From Agelaius tricolor (Eukaryota; Chordata; Aves; Passeriformes; Icteridae): a DNA stretch of 64,000 bases. Positions 1-14,219 of this stretch are shown piece by piece. The notes under the pieces are model-generated. The model had not been told where the DNA came from. It worked only from the letters and a program-made list of their open reading frames with translations, and made no database searches. The translations under genes were made by a program, and so were the position numbers. Each line of letters starts with the position of its first letter. The first letter of the stretch is position 1. The stretch spans positions 47,993,381 to 48,057,380 of the forward strand of contig JALJCS010000001.1 of the NCBI GenBank assembly GCA_023055355.1, given 5' to 3'.

Positions 1-2627
1 GAGTTTAAATAATAAAACTTAACCCAACTTGCAAGCTTTACTCCTGTCTGCTGCATTTTTGCAGATATATTTCTGTCCTTTCCCCCTGCACAGGCAATCT
101 TGGCAAACAGCAAGTCAATGAATGTTGGAAAACACCCAGCTGGCAAGTCACCAGTTATTCAAGGAAGACTTTTATTACTATTATTAGTATTATTAAGAAC
201 TACACTGCAAATGCTATCCAGAAGGAGTGGTTTGTTGGGTGTTTGGTTTGAAGTTCCTGTCCCTGGAGGCACATTTCCGAGAAGCTGCCTAGGTCTGTGG
301 TCTGACCCCAGCAGCACCTTCCTAGCAGAGAAAAAATGAACACGCTTCACAGAATATTGGTCACATAGATCTCTAAAAGAATTACTCATATTTTTATTGT
401 GCTGAAGCCAAATGAGTTTTCCTTGCGTGTGCTTCTCACAACATCTGAGTCATATAGTTGCTATGATTTTGTCACACATCTTTACAGAGGCAGCTGCATT
501 TAGGAAAATAGACCCCCCACACGAGGTAGCCTGACAAGATTGAGCTGTATGTCTGTTTTGCACTTTCTCCATAATTCAGGTTCTTTTAGTATCTGATTTT
601 AAAAGGTACAAATTAAAATTTTTAAAAAGAACCTTTTTACAAGTCTGTCTCCTTTTCCTCCTAACCAGTTTTTTATGCCACAGGAGAACCATTGTACAAC
701 TCTACCATATACTTATATGCCCCCTGAAAAGCAAGAACATTCTATGTAAGAAGCAGCTATCTTTGTATTGCTTTCTTTTCTGAATACAGAATTAAAAAAG
801 AAAAAAAAAAGAACTACAAATTGTTTAATCATTATTAACTTCCCATCCTCCAAGGTCTTAAGAGACACAAAATTAGAAGTAGCATTTCTTGCCAAGTCTG
901 TTAAGATGCCTATAACTGCAAAATGGAGCATATAAGTAGGTCAGATAAGGAACATAATGTACCTAAATGAGCTATTTCTTCTTTATGACACATTAGCATA
1001 AAATTTTATTAATCTCTACTAAATAAAATACTACAGCTTCAGATGGCTTTCGAGACTTCAACATGATTTAATAGAAATATTTTCCATTACTATAAATCCT
1101 TTGGCCAAACTACTCATTTTTCACACTATCCAGCTTCTATTCATGAAGACATTTTAACTCCTCCCTACCCCAGCCTCAAACAGATGCATTTGAGTGACAC
1201 AAAGACTTCTCAGTGAAAGAGTTTTGTATTTTTAGAATTTCTGTAAAGAAACTGCACATTCAAAAACAAGGGATGAGATTTAGCAAGCAAAGTGGATTGC
1301 ACTAGAATTAAACCTGCCTTTCTATTTCAGCACCCTTTCATCTCCTGCAACTGTAAAAGTAGAGGATTAACCCCATTCTTGCCATTCCAAACCCTTGCTA
1401 TACACAAGTTCCACTTTAGATTTCAGCCTTTACTGAGAAGAATCTTTTTGTTACACGGACTTCAGTAACTTAAAAGGTAGCTTAATAGGTGACTTAAAAG
1501 TATTTCAGGAAGTACTTTCTTCCTCTACAAGACACTGCAAGACTCCAGCACAAACCTTATCATTTATGTCTAGAAATATTACCTTTTCTGCCTTTAGCCT
1601 CATTTCTCATGATCTTAAATAAGATTTCTACCCATTTATGTATGAGTGGATGATAGACTGATTTGTAAACATTTGGTAGGATGCCCTATGAAAAAAAAAA
1701 AAGGAATTAATTGTTTTGCTCTTCAAAATCTAATCATTAGTGTCATCATTACTGCAGCTGAGGACCCACTATGTATAAACCAGGATTACCTGTGTGAAAG
1801 ACACTACACAGCCCTCATGAGTTTCATCAACTCAGGCATATCCAACAGTAAATACAAACACATACCAATTTGAAACAGCAAAAGTTTGGCTATCCATTTT
1901 TTGATAAGCATTTTGTATCTTTCAATTTTCAAAAGTTTGAGTGAAAACCTTTAGAAGACAAGTTTTCAGATGTATTGATTAATTCTTGCTGCCTTAAGCT
2001 CTCCAATGACTAAAACAGCATTGTGAAAGTGTCAGCAATGGCAGGTTCTGCATTGACATTATTATGTGGACACATGGTAACTACACTTCTAGCAGTGCCA
2101 TAAAACTACAGCAGCAGACCAAGTGTCATCAGCCTCCACACAAGTCTTCAAATCAGTTTTATTCCTCTTGTGCTCTCTAGCTACTGTGGAAAGATTTTCA
2201 CTTTATATATTTACTCCTAACCTAAAAGAGAAGAGCTCAAACTTGCTAAGGCATCTAAGAGGATCTAAAATGTATTTGCACTCACTGGAATGACTGTTTA
2301 CTTAGGACTACTCTTGGATGCTTTGACCGCACTCATGAACTCTGAGTTGCAAACATTCACTACTGGTAACAATTACCTAGGCGTGCTCTTTCTTTTTATA
2401 TCATTTTCCTGTGTTTTATTTAGCTTGGAGAACCACATCAGGATGTCACCACTAAGATGTGGCAGTTTAATAGAGCTCTAACTGCCACTCACCAGGCCTC
2501 CTGCAGACAACGTTTCTTACAAGAGACATCTTAAAATATATGAAAAACATCTGTGCCATGTAAACTATGACAATACAGTAGTCATTATCTAAATTCAACT
2601 TCTCAATGTACACAGGGATGAAAGTAA

Positions 2628-2687
2628 TTTTTTTTTTTTTACTATATCTACATATAACTAGCTAAATATATAAATATATATATATAA
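2628..2687. repeat. T-run and AT microsatellite
   Basis: A run of 13 T (2628-2640) is followed after a short spacer by an imperfect (TA)n tract at about 2665-2687. These are simple repeats only, with no flanking mobile-element sequence recognised. Confidence 0.85.
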
Positions 2688-2805
2688 GCAACAACCTCTG
2701 CTTTGCTTCAGTGGTTCGGAGATTTCTATACAACATTAAATTAGTTGTTTCAAAAGTGATAGCAAAGGTATTCACATTGTCACATCCTACAGACCACTAT
2801 AAATT

Positions 2806-2893
2806 AGATATACTATTATATTATGTATGATAGATACACTATTATATTATGTATAAATACTATTATAATAGATATACTATTGTATTATGTATG
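2806..2893. repeat. Three imperfect AT-rich tandem units
   Basis: Three adjacent segments each contain ATACACTATTATATTATGTAT or a close variant (ACTATTATATTATGTAT, ACTATTGTATTATGTAT). Units are about 25 to 38 bp with internal insertions, so this is a short imperfect minisatellite. Confidence 0.75.
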
Positions 2894-5800
2894 GCGTAAC
2901 ATTTTAAGGACATGCTTGTCAACCTTTTGTTTAAGAGTAAAAATGATTTTCTAATGCCAGAACTTTATGACAATGCTTTTTAATTTTTGCTGAAAGGTTA
3001 GAATAGGCTTCTTGTTCTAATCATACAGCAGGCAGAGTGGTGTTATTCTACATTTCACAGGGTAACTTCAGCAGAAGTATTTAATTTCTACAATTTTCCA
3101 TTGAGTTTGGCTGAGATAGAAAGTAAAGAAATTGCAGCATACTGAAGTCAATGTTCAGATACACGAAAAATGCAATCCTTTGTCCTTTATTCTGCATTAG
3201 ATTCTACATTTCTCTGAAAGATGACATAAAAAAGACAGGGAAATCTACCTAGAGAAATATAATCTAAAGAGTTGTTTATATTGTATTAGATTTAAAAAAA
3301 GCTTGAAGACCTTCTAGAGCTAAGCCAGTCTACTGTTTAATGCTATCTAACTGGCAACAGCAACTGTGGTACTAGGAAAAGGTTGTTATTAACTACTATT
3401 TACATAGAATATATTTAAAATATTAACCAAAAAATGTGTCCTCTCATTTGTATCCCCAAGGATGCAAGAAGAATACAAAAAAATCATATACAAATGTAAC
3501 ACAAGAAACATCCTCTCTCCTATTACAAAGTTAGAGTTGTGATTTTCAGCGCATTAGAAGCTTAAATACAAACTTACATACAATTACAGATCAATTCACA
3601 CTTGCAAGTTATGTATTTCCTTAAGTAAAAGCATTCTTACATGGCAAGAACATCCAGATCTCACTCGTTATTTTCTTACGGCTTTGTCTTCCTTCTCATT
3701 GGATTTCTGTCCCTTTACAGATTAGGTTCTCTAAGTATTCCTGTAATTGGTAGCAAGTAACTCTGAAGTTAAATTATTGAGTTCCCCAGGCAACAACAGA
3801 CTGCAAAACTGACATCTAAGTAAGCCCATCTAGGATGCAGTCTTCACTCAGGAAATGTATTCACACAAGCACTGCAGAACCAAAGTCAAATCTCATTCCA
3901 TGTATTCAAGTGTTCACTGCTCACGTGTTTTGTTTGGTGATTTTTTTTGTATTTTTTACTGGGTTCTTTGTTGGTCTGGGGTTTTTTAATTATTGCGGTT
4001 TAAAGCCAGGTACTTAAAAATTAAGGAACCTAGCATCACCAGACATAGAAAAAAATGCTCTGCAGTGTAAAAGCCATGAGAACACACAAGCACTTATGGG
4101 GATGGCGCCTGCAGTTCTGGCATTAGTTATTCACAGAGAATTTAACACTTCTCTAAGTTGTCCTGACCTCTGATTCAAAGATGGAGCTACCTTCTGAAGA
4201 ATAAGGAATTCTACCCTATGAATAGACTCCTATGGGAAAGATTCTTGAAAAAAAACCCAAAAAACTCAAAAATCAGTATAACGCCAACACCAAATTTGCT
4301 TCCATCTGATCACAACCTCTGCACTCTAAAAGGGCACATCCAGTGGACTGCACTGCCACAGCAATTTGCTACCCTGACATGAACGTGAAATACCCTCTCA
4401 GCAAAGCTGCGGCAGTTTGCTCTGGGCTTCCGTGTCTTTTGGCCTGACTACTCTCTAGGCTTTGGGACACGTGTCAGGACTTTTGTGGCATTACTTTCCT
4501 CTTTAGACCTCAAAAATCCATCTCAGACTTCCTACCACAAGTCATTTTGTTCCAAGTCTTGACATCCTTATGGATCCGCTATCGGCAGCTCTCATGCTAT
4601 GGTCAGCCAGTGTCAGCTCCTCAGCTCCCCTAACTCCAAACAAAATACAGCTGTGAAAATACCTCCTCTCTGCTGCCACTGCAGCTTCACACAAGCTGTT
4701 TAAGAGGTCTCCACTGTTTTCTTCTCGTTTCCCACAGCAGTTTCCACTGTATTACATTATTTAACAATCAAGAGTCCTCCAGAATTTTTGTCAAACTCTA
4801 AGAAAAAAAGTAATTCCCCTAGCTGCCTTTTCAAAAACAGTACATTATTTTTTAATAAAATTAGAACAAACAGATAAAAAAGACAATCCAGCCCTAGACA
4901 TATTCCTGACATGGAAAATATGCCAGCCTAAATTATTGAAAATTAGAAAGCTGAATATGGAACCTTAAGAAGGTAAAAACTGAGGTAAAAGACTTGAAAA
5001 AATGCCAGGGCACTGGGATTACCCATACTTGTATTTCAGAATACACCAGTGTATTTACTCAGGCTGAGACTTGAGTTTGTAGCCAAGGCACAAGCAATAA
5101 AGTGCTTCAAATGACTTGACTGGGCCCAGAGCTCCTACTCCCATGCCAGGCAGCTTTCCTTCCTTCTTTGCAATCCTCCCTCAAATGAGACAAAACAGTG
5201 TCATCATTTCAAACATCTCTAACAGCAATTTTGTTTTCAGTCATCCTTAAATACAAATCATTGTCGATGTATTTTGTAAGCATAATAGAAGTGAACCATT
5301 ATAAAAGTCCTGTGATGGGTTACTTTCGTAATAGTAACCAGTAACACCTCTTGGAAAGACATGAGAGGAGGTGATATTATAAAATAAGGTCTGCACCAGC
5401 AATGCTTGCAGGACTGAGCCTTAAGATTAGCACCTCTTTGGAAAGAGGATACAGCCTTCTGACACACTCATGTAGGGCCCAGCACTCACTAACTTCACTA
5501 TTAACTACAACACATGATGTTTCCAACATCCCCAAAAGTTTACTATTCATTTATTTAAGTCCAGGACTTTATAAACTCATACACTCTTGACTCTTTCATT
5601 GGCACGTAAACAAGCAATGCATTTAGCTCCAAAGGAACCCTGTAATATAGTGTCATTTTAGATCATGGAAACTTAAAGAAAGAGGCATAAATAGAGTGCC
5701 ATCAGCTGGAACATGCATTGAGTGAGCACAAACAGGATTTTGCATATGCAGCTATATGAGGCGTATATAAAACTACAATTTTACAGCAAGAGAGAGAATC

Positions 5801-6726
5801 CTACACATCATCCCAAGCTGAAACCTGGGTGGTTGTGTCACTTTTGTTTTGTTTTTTAAACAAATGGCCTGGTACATGAATCACAGCACAAAACACACAT
5901 ACCATCATCCCACCCCCCTTAATAAAACCAAAAACTCTAGAGCTTGACAGCAAAACTAGGAAGACCAGTTTTGTGCTCATATATCCCTTCTGGGTTTGGT
6001 TTGTTCATTGCTCCTTTCCTTCTATATCACCTGCTATTTTAGAAGTGTGTCTTTATTATAATGGAATCATATTCTACATATAATCTTGACTGGAAGAAAG
6101 GGAATTTTGCATTGATTCATCATGTCATATTAAGCTACTGCATTTCTGCTTGGCCTGAGAAGGATGCCAGCAGGGTAAGCATACTCCTGCCACCTTCAGT
6201 TAAGGAGAAAATTTCAGAGCCTTATGCTTCTTTCTGTACTCAACAAACCATAGCTTTGATGATATTCTCCCTTTTTATAATGCCGTTGAATGACAGAATC
6301 CATTTTCACCATGTATTGTCATGGCACTTGCTGAATGCTTAGTCAAATTTTAAGTACAACACCTGAAAGCTATTAGCTAACAGAGGTCATCCCTTATGAA
6401 TTCGCCAAGAGAAGAAAAAAAAACAAACAAGCAGAAACATGGATATGTTTCACCTCATCACTGACATTGCCAAGTCTCAGTCTTATGCTGCATCCTCCTG
6501 AGCTACTGCAGGTACACTGATCCCAGGAAAAGCCTAGACCTCATGCAAAATGCCAGCATTCTTCAAGGGATCAGGCCATGTCCTCAACCTCTTCCACCAT
6601 CACTGCTAAATCTGGGAGTCCTACCAGCAGCAGCAGGATCATTTGCTTTAAGTTAAACATCTACAGAGTCTGAGACTGTTCACAATTGCCAATGTCCCAG
6701 GAGTCGCAAACCTTGGTTGAGACTGC

Positions 6727-7152
6727 AGAATCACAGAACCATTTTGGTTGGAAAAGATCTCTCAGATCATGAAGTCTAGCCATTAACTCAGTACTGCCAA
6801 GTATACCACTAAACCATGTCCCTAGACACCACATCTACACATCTTCTAAATACTGCCAGGGATGGTGACTCAACCACTCCCCTGGGCAGCCTGTTCCAAT
6901 GCTACTGTTTCAGTGGAGAAATTTTTTAAAATATCCAATCCTGGCACAATTTAAGGCCACTTCCTCTTGTCTTGATGCTTGTTACTTAGAAGAGATGGAA
7001 CACCCCCAGCTTGCTACAACCTTCTTTCAGGTGAAAAGTGATAAGGTCACCAAGCTAAACAATGTCAGTTTCCTTAGATGCTCCTCATAGGACTTTCTCT
7101 AGACCTTTCATCAAGTGTGTTCATCTTCTCTGGATGTGTAATTTGGACACAT
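6727..7152 (-). mobile_element. CR1 LINE fragment, 3' end, minus strand
   Basis: The low-coordinate end begins with the complement of the CR1 3' terminus (AGAATCACAGAACC), followed by the characteristic blocks TTGGTTGGAAAAGATC, ACTAAACCATGTCCCTA, CAGGGATGGTGACTCAACCA and GGGCAGCCTGTTCCA. It continues to a CTTCTCTGGA block near 7130. The element is 5'-truncated, as is usual for CR1, and diverged with small indels. No coding potential remains. It sits antisense to the plus strand, hence in the same direction as UST transcription. Confidence 0.88.
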
Positions 7153-7483
7153 TTAAATGTAAACACATTCAAAGTTACTCTGGGAGCCAGCAGAGGAAAA
7201 GGGCAGTGCACATCAGTGCCAAGAAACGTGGAGTAAAACATTCCAGCATCAGGTGGATCCCTTTCCTCTTTTAGCACAAATGAACAAGAAAACAAATATT
7301 AAGATGAACAGTGTCTAAAAAGGTTTTGGACTTCGATAGTTGTTTCTCCAAGTTGTGGATTCGACAGAGCCAGCCCTATTCATCGAGCAACACTGGTACC
7401 ACTGCTGGGCTAAGGCAGATGATGCACCAGAAGCAAATAGATTCATCACATTAGATAATGGTGCTCTAGCCACAAAACACAAA

Positions 7484-7513
7484 AATAAAACACACCAAAA
7501 AAAAAAAAAAAAA
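7484..7513 (+). repeat. A17 run preceded by AATAAA
   Basis: An AATAAA hexamer (7484-7489) lies seven bases before a run of 17 A (7497-7513), followed by A/C-rich low-complexity sequence to about 7575. This could be the tail of an old retroposed transcript on the plus strand, or simply A-rich expansion; no parent sequence was recognised upstream. Confidence 0.5.
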
Positions 7514-8924
7514 CAACAACCCCAAAAACAACACCCACAACCCAGAAAGAGCAAACTAACAAAACCCACCATTTACCTAGCTACTTATTCCTGATGCTAA
7601 TTTCTCAGCCATTCTGCAGAACAGATTCTCAAGTTATCAGAACCCACATGAACATTCAGAAGAATTTCTGCCAGAAGACAGTCCTGAAATCATTGGAAAC
7701 TTTCAGCTACATAAGTTTTGGTTACGTGGAATAGTTTCTCCTTTGAAGGAAAGAGGGATTTCCTGCAGAAACCTGAGCTGTTACAAGGTGGACTTTTCTG
7801 ACACTTTACTTTTTGTACAACATTCTGACAATATTAACACAAAAATACCAGGCAATCAAGGCACCCTTTCCAAACCCATACATCTGTAAGTGTACAACAT
7901 AAATAAAAGACAACTCTGAAGTTTCTAGAACTTTAACATTGCTAGTCAGCAGTGACTTCACCCAGACAGAATAGGACAGCAATGTATGTTAGTAGTAGTT
8001 AGGGAAAGCTGGGAAATGTGATTTCACAGTACAACTAAGGTCTAGGAACAATTTAGTCACTCCAAGATCACAAAGGGGAGAGCAGTTTTACTCCTCCCAG
8101 TTGCTGAGCAATATCCTGGATGAACTACAGTTTCTGTTAAAATGAATCACAGAGAAACAGGCATTTTACAATCTTAAAAATTGCTTTCAGTATAGAAGTA
8201 AGTGAAGGCAATTCACACTTTTCAGGAAACTCATAAAGGCAGTAAAAAAGATCAGAAACACAGCTAGGATGTCTTCAGTGATTAGAAGTTTTTTTTTGCT
8301 GTTACAAATGGAAGAGTATCTTCACATTTAACATAACACTGTTTTCACACAGTTAAAATTATAGTCTTTTTTACTTCCTTGCAATCTGGCACACAATCTG
8401 GTTTTTTACTTGACTTCCGTTCTTAGTATGCCATTTAGGACCCAGAACATTATGCAATTTTGGCATTTTAACTATTTTTCTCCAAGTCTGGCAATTCCAT
8501 ATTTTTTTTCCACAACTTACCCGTTATTTACTGTCAATGTATCATTTCTACATTATTCTGAAATGTGTCTCTGCCCTTACAGTATCTTGGCTTTAGCATC
8601 ATCTGCAAATATAATCAAAATGCTACATCTCCCCTTGCTAAGCACTAAAACAGATATTGCTCAAAATCAGAGTACTGATCCTTAATAGACATCTTCCTTA
8701 ACATGTACACACATCATAATAGCTGTAGCACCACAGTATATGAAAAATCTTATAGCCATATACTCAGCTTCTCATCAATAAAGAATATGTCCTAACGGAG
8801 ACTGAGGGCTAAACACAGTAATGCAAATTTACTTCTATAAAACACTACTAGGTTTCTGATTACAATGGCATTACTGCACTCTAGCACACCCTGAAAGAAA
8901 CACAACCACACCCAGCAACCAGAC

Positions 8925-9245
8925 CCTATTTCAAACTCTCACTGCCCTCAGCATCCCCCGAGACCAGCACACGGCCATCCCTCTGTGACCTCCAAACCTG
9001 CCCTGAGCTGTCCCTGGGTGCAAACACAGCACCTGTACCACTGGGCTGCCAGTGCCACTCTGCAGCCTGGTGACACGCTGGCAGCAGCCTCCAGCCACCT
9101 CACCCAGCCACAGTGACCAGCCAGAGAGGCACCTCAGTGGTGCCACTTTCCATTCTTGAGCACCACATGGGAAGTGCCACATCTGGCACTGCATGAGTGG
9201 CTTTCACCACGACCTCCATGTGCTGAACAGTTGCATCAAATCCGT
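8925..9245. other. GC-rich patch, unrecognised
   Basis: About 320 bp of clearly higher GC than its surroundings, with repeated GTGCCAC/GTGGCAC-like words and an open frame on the minus strand. There is no domain, splice context or known repeat that I can name. It may be an old insertion of a GC-rich element. Confidence 0.4.
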
Positions 9246-10184
9246 TATTCCCAGCACACAGCGTTCACCCTCTGGCTTCTCCACACTTTGTGTAAAGCAC
9301 TTGAACAGCAACGTTTTTATGGCTGATAGCAAACTGTGAGACACTAGAAACAATGGTGTTTTAAAACTTGAATTAATGACCAAATCAGCAAATGCATCTT
9401 TGGACAGTCCAAAACTAAAATGTATGAAATAATATATGAAATAATTCACCAAGATACAGTTCCTGACTACATTTTAATTTGTAGCAGCTCTGAATTGAAA
9501 CATTGCATTTTGAAAGTAGGAATCCTGAGAAAACTGCTCACTTCAGAGACTTCTGTTTAAGTCTTGCAGTGTGGAGGAGACACAGGGATTACAAGCCGCT
9601 TTGAGATTTTTCTTTTTGCTTGCACTGAAAATGAAACCTGTTTGCTTTCTCTTCCTATTGCTGTTTTTAGAAAAACTCAAATTCACACTTTTATTTAAAC
9701 TCCTGCCTTCACTTTAGAAGGAATTCCTACTTTGCAAAATACTTTAAAAAATAATACTTCTTGACTCATAAGAGCATCCTGTGCCATACAGTGGGAGACC
9801 TGCGCTAGTGCTGCTGATGTGCTTCTTCCCAAAGATCCTTTGGGAAGTCATTCATTTGATTAGCAACAAGAGCAAAAAACAGTACAGGGAGAGAGAACAT
9901 TCAAAGCCAAAGCTCAACAACCCACTACTACTCAACGGCATCTGAGATTTTGCCAAATTAAACAGAAGGCCTGCTAACTTGATCTCTCAGTAAACTCCAT
10001 CCTCCAGTTACATTTCCAGTGAACACTTGAATCGTGACACTTTTGCACCTTCTTCAACTGCTAGGAATGCAGTTCTAACAAAATAACAATAAAGAGAAGC
10101 CCCAAACCACAACTCCAATCATGCAATATCTAAGACTGACAGCCTTCTGCTGCAATACAAACCAAACCTAAACCTCCAAACAGC

Positions 10185-11130
10185 CTCTTGCTGCCCATCA
10201 CGGCCAGCGAACAACCTGTGGCAAGCGGGCACAATTCATCCTTACAGTCCCATCAACGCTTTACCTGCCTCCCTATTTCACATCAGAAGTGGAGTCCCCA
10301 GTTGAGCTGTCAGGCTCTCCTCCCAAGGGCCTACAGGAGCCAAACCCCACGGAGCCCTGGCTGGAAGTTCCACAGCAGAGTTTTGCAAGCCTGGCCACTT
10401 GGGACCCTTTTGCAAGGCCACCATGGAAAACAATGTTCGCCATGCTCACAGATGCCTGCAGGGATCTCTGTCTCACACAGAGGCACCGTGGTTGTGTAGT
10501 AACTCTCAGACCTGTTGCCACCTCATGTTTGCAGCAGCAACTACTCCGAGGAAGATCCCTCAGGACAAGCCAAGGTACGGATGCATCAGGAAGCATGCAA
10601 TCCATGCACACGGTGGCTGCTGGGCTTATGGAACAGTCAATAAAACATTCTTCCAACAACTCAAGACCAACAAACATCCTGCCTGAACTACTTGTGCCAT
10701 TTGTGCAGCTGAAGTTCCCAGAAAACTGGCAGAAACATCTCCCCTTCCAGGCCCAGAAGACTGTAAGCATTCAGCTTCCAACCACCCTCAAAAATGCTGA
10801 CAAAAGCAAGCTGCCCACCAGAGCACCCACTGCAAAGGCAAGAACGAATGCCAGCCTCCAGTGGGGCACTGGGGCAGCCAGTGGGAGGCTTTCCTCTCCC
10901 ACCCTCCTGCTCTCTGCCTCTCTTGGGACTGCTCTCACACTGGCACCTGACGAAGCTGACGGCAGCCTGGCTCCCTGCATCACTGATGCACCAGAGTCCT
11001 GCACCCGTTCTCCAGCTTCTCTGCTGATGTTACTTCCTTAGTCCTTGGCAGCAGTCCTGATGGCATATCAGACTGCCCAGTGACTGCCCAGGTGGTCACA
11101 GGAGACCTCCTGCTCTCAGTGATCTTCCCA
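10185..11130 (+). other. GC-rich patch with an unrecognised 250-codon ORF
   Basis: This is the largest GC-rich segment of the intron outside the promoter. An ATG at 10289 opens a 250-codon frame to 11041 on the plus strand, and a 165-codon frame runs opposite on the minus strand (10273-10770). The predicted protein is rich in Ser, Pro, Leu and Ala, with no signal peptide, transmembrane segment or motif that I recognise. Overlapping open frames on both strands argue for composition rather than coding selection. It could be a diverged mobile element or an exon of an antisense non-coding RNA. I do not assign a function. Confidence 0.3.
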
Positions 11131-14100
11131 GGCTGACAACAGAACAATTAATTATGAAGAGTGACGACTTTTCAGGGAAACAGTGAGGGAAGCATCACCA
11201 ATATTTCAACTATTGTGCATCTGCAGCTTCACATGGCACTATTACAAATAAACACCCACTTTTATTCACCTCCAGCTAAACCATTATTTTCATATTGCCA
11301 ATACCATTTCTGGCATCTAGTAATGTTAAAAACAAGGTCAAAGTGAATTTTTAGAGATTACATTATTTTCTGCAATCTAAAGACACAATTGAACATTTTC
11401 CTTCTAAAATCTCAAATTTATGAAGACTTGTAAAAACAAAACACCTGTTTTGAAACTGCCTGTGAAGCATGACATAGAAATTAGAGCTGAAAACATTATC
11501 TGGCTTTTGAATAAGCAGGAAAAAAGTAAAGTAAGAAAACACAAACAAAATCTTCATACTGTGCTACCCAGACAGTTTTCAGGACACATAAAAACACAGT
11601 TACACAAAAAGAAATAAAGAAATTAAAACTTAAAAACTCACCTTTTCACTGAACTAAAATGTATCCTTTCTTGTGCTTAATTGAACGTTCTCCAAACAAG
11701 ACATCTGAATTCAATTAACAGAAGTTTTGGTTTGGGGGTTGCAATTTTTTTTTTTATTTTAGTGGCTTTGTTTTGTTATTTTAAGTACTGAAAATTTAAC
11801 TATGTGAACTCATCATTGTTGAATGTCAGAATCATGGGATGTTAAAAGCATAATCCAAGTTCTGAGTAAGTCCTTAGGAAAAGTTGTGTGCAAATTAAAA
11901 GTGGAATGTGATCACATGGATATACTGGAGTGAGATGTAGAAGTCAAGCTGTTACTATTGCATATATTTTGAATTTAGGTAGTTGCTTATCCTCAAAGTC
12001 TTGAGCACACAGATGATGTGCTAATTTGTTCCCAATCTAATGACTTTACTTTAGAAGATAGATTAACATTCTCTTTGTCCTTGGCCACTCAAGTAAATCT
12101 ATAAGCTTGAAAAATGTATGTAATTAAGAGCTCTTTTTTGCCTAATATTTCCAGATACTGTTTTGTACCTGACATGATGATATTGATACACAGAAAGTTC
12201 TGGTGCAATGACACATAAATAGTCTGAAGTTTCTTTCTAATATCACTCATGACAATTTGGGTTTCTCTGTAAGCCCAGCTCTTGTGTCAACTTGCCAATT
12301 TTTATTTTATGTATGTCTCAGAGGCAATTTACAGGTTGGAGTTGACCTACAGGAGGATTCTTTTAAGAGGTGTGGATTTTGGCTGCTGGTGCAGTCAAGT
12401 CATTCAATACCGAAAAGACCTTTATGATCAACTGTTTCCATCATAAAGGCCTCATGACCTTCATGACTAACTAGTGCAACTGTGATAAAATACTCATTTT
12501 AGACATTTTCTACACTAATTATTTTATTAACAGATCATAACAGACTTTTTAGTTGTGCTAACCTGGATGACACTTGCTATGTAATATTCTACATCATGAC
12601 ATCCTTGCTCTTCCAGAGGCTGTACTCACAGAGAGGTCTCAGGCTGTTGTAGCTCACACAGGAGCATAGGAACCATGCCTATTTTTTCTTAGAAAAAAAA
12701 AAAAGACCTTCTCATTTCTAATGTCTGACAAAAATATACCAAAAGATTTTTACACCAGAGCTGCATGCTTTCCCAGAAGTATTTGTTCACAAACAAGAGC
12801 TGAGACAGGGGTACAGATCTCATCAAGAAGAGCAAGAAGCCTTCCAGCACTGTCCAGGTAAATACTTTCCTTTGCACAGCCTGAGACCATTATCATCTCT
12901 TGTTGTCTTTACACTGTCCAATAAAAGTAACTAAATCCAGTCTCATTTGTGGTATCCCATTATTTAAATGAAGGCATTTATGCCTTTCTTTCCTCCAGCT
13001 TTTTCTTGCAAATTTTCTTGGGCTAGTAAACTGATGATCCTATTAGATCTCCAGCTTTATGGAAATAAAAGGCTGGGTTATGAGTGAGTATTTGCATTTT
13101 TTAATCTGTGACTGCACTATAAATACCTCACAAAGTGCACAACAAAATACTCAGACATAACAATATCACAATATGTAACAGCCATGGTAAACCCAACCCC
13201 AATTTTAAGGGATTATTTTTTCTTCAAAGTCGCAAATATCAGTTTCAAAATAAACAAATCCAAAATTTGAAAAGCTGGTTCATGCTCACTGTAACCAGAG
13301 CACAAATATTCAAATGAGATGATCAAGCACTACAGAACACCATTAACTTCCATATAAAGCTGTAAAGAAACACTGTATCATTTCTTTTGGGGTGTTTTTG
13401 TGAGAAATAACTATCATCACTAAGTTTGGGAAAATAATTTCTCTGCCTTGTTACACAGTTTCAAATGGCAAAACCTTTCTTTCCAAATTGTTACCTCTCA
13501 CATCTGACTTAACAGTACTTTCACACGAACATGTTTGTTTTTCTAAAACCACTCTATATATAGAAAATTAGCTTGTTTGGTGACCCCAGGCTAAAGCAAA
13601 ACAGCTACCTCCCAGCACATCACCAGCTAACACTGGTAATGCTAGGCATACACGTTACTCCTGAAGCATGAAGCCCTAGAATTAACTGAAACACTGAGGA
13701 AGAGAAGCTGGGATCATTCACTTGTGAAAGAAGGCTACTTTCCTACTTCTCCCAGTGTCTTAAGACTAAGAAATATAGAAGGAAAGAATCATCACTCAGT
13801 AATTTTAGTCCTGTTTCTCAAAACACTAAGAACAGAAGTATAAAAGACTCAGCTACCATTACAAGAAAAGACTGACTGCAGACCATCTGAAGAGAACTCA
13901 AGTAATGGAAGGCCAATTCAGAAACAGGGCACTGACTCTGACAATAGCATTTGGTACTGGTTTAGATTTGGATGAAAATATGTAGTGCTTTGGGGAGTTA
14001 TATGATATTAAACTGGACATCTGCTCTTAAACCACAAGAATTCACATGCTTTGGTTTTGGATTTTCAACTCCCCTTTTCCAGGAGGTCAAACTCCCAATT

Positions 14101-14219
14101 CAGTGCAATGCCAACTCTCTTGCTGTTTTCTATGAGAAGCTCAAGACAGAGATCCAAGAAAAGCAGAAGCAAATCTTGGCCCTGGCATGTACAAGAATTT
14201 CCCAGGAGCAGCTATGATT

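Larger units (their letters stand above)
1..6726. other. Intronic, AT-rich, no gene recognised
   Basis: AT-rich unique sequence with only short open frames and the simple repeats near 2628-2893. A somewhat GC-richer stretch at 4380-4700 contains the palindrome GACACGTGTC, but no repeat family or exon was recognised. Confidence 0.7.
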
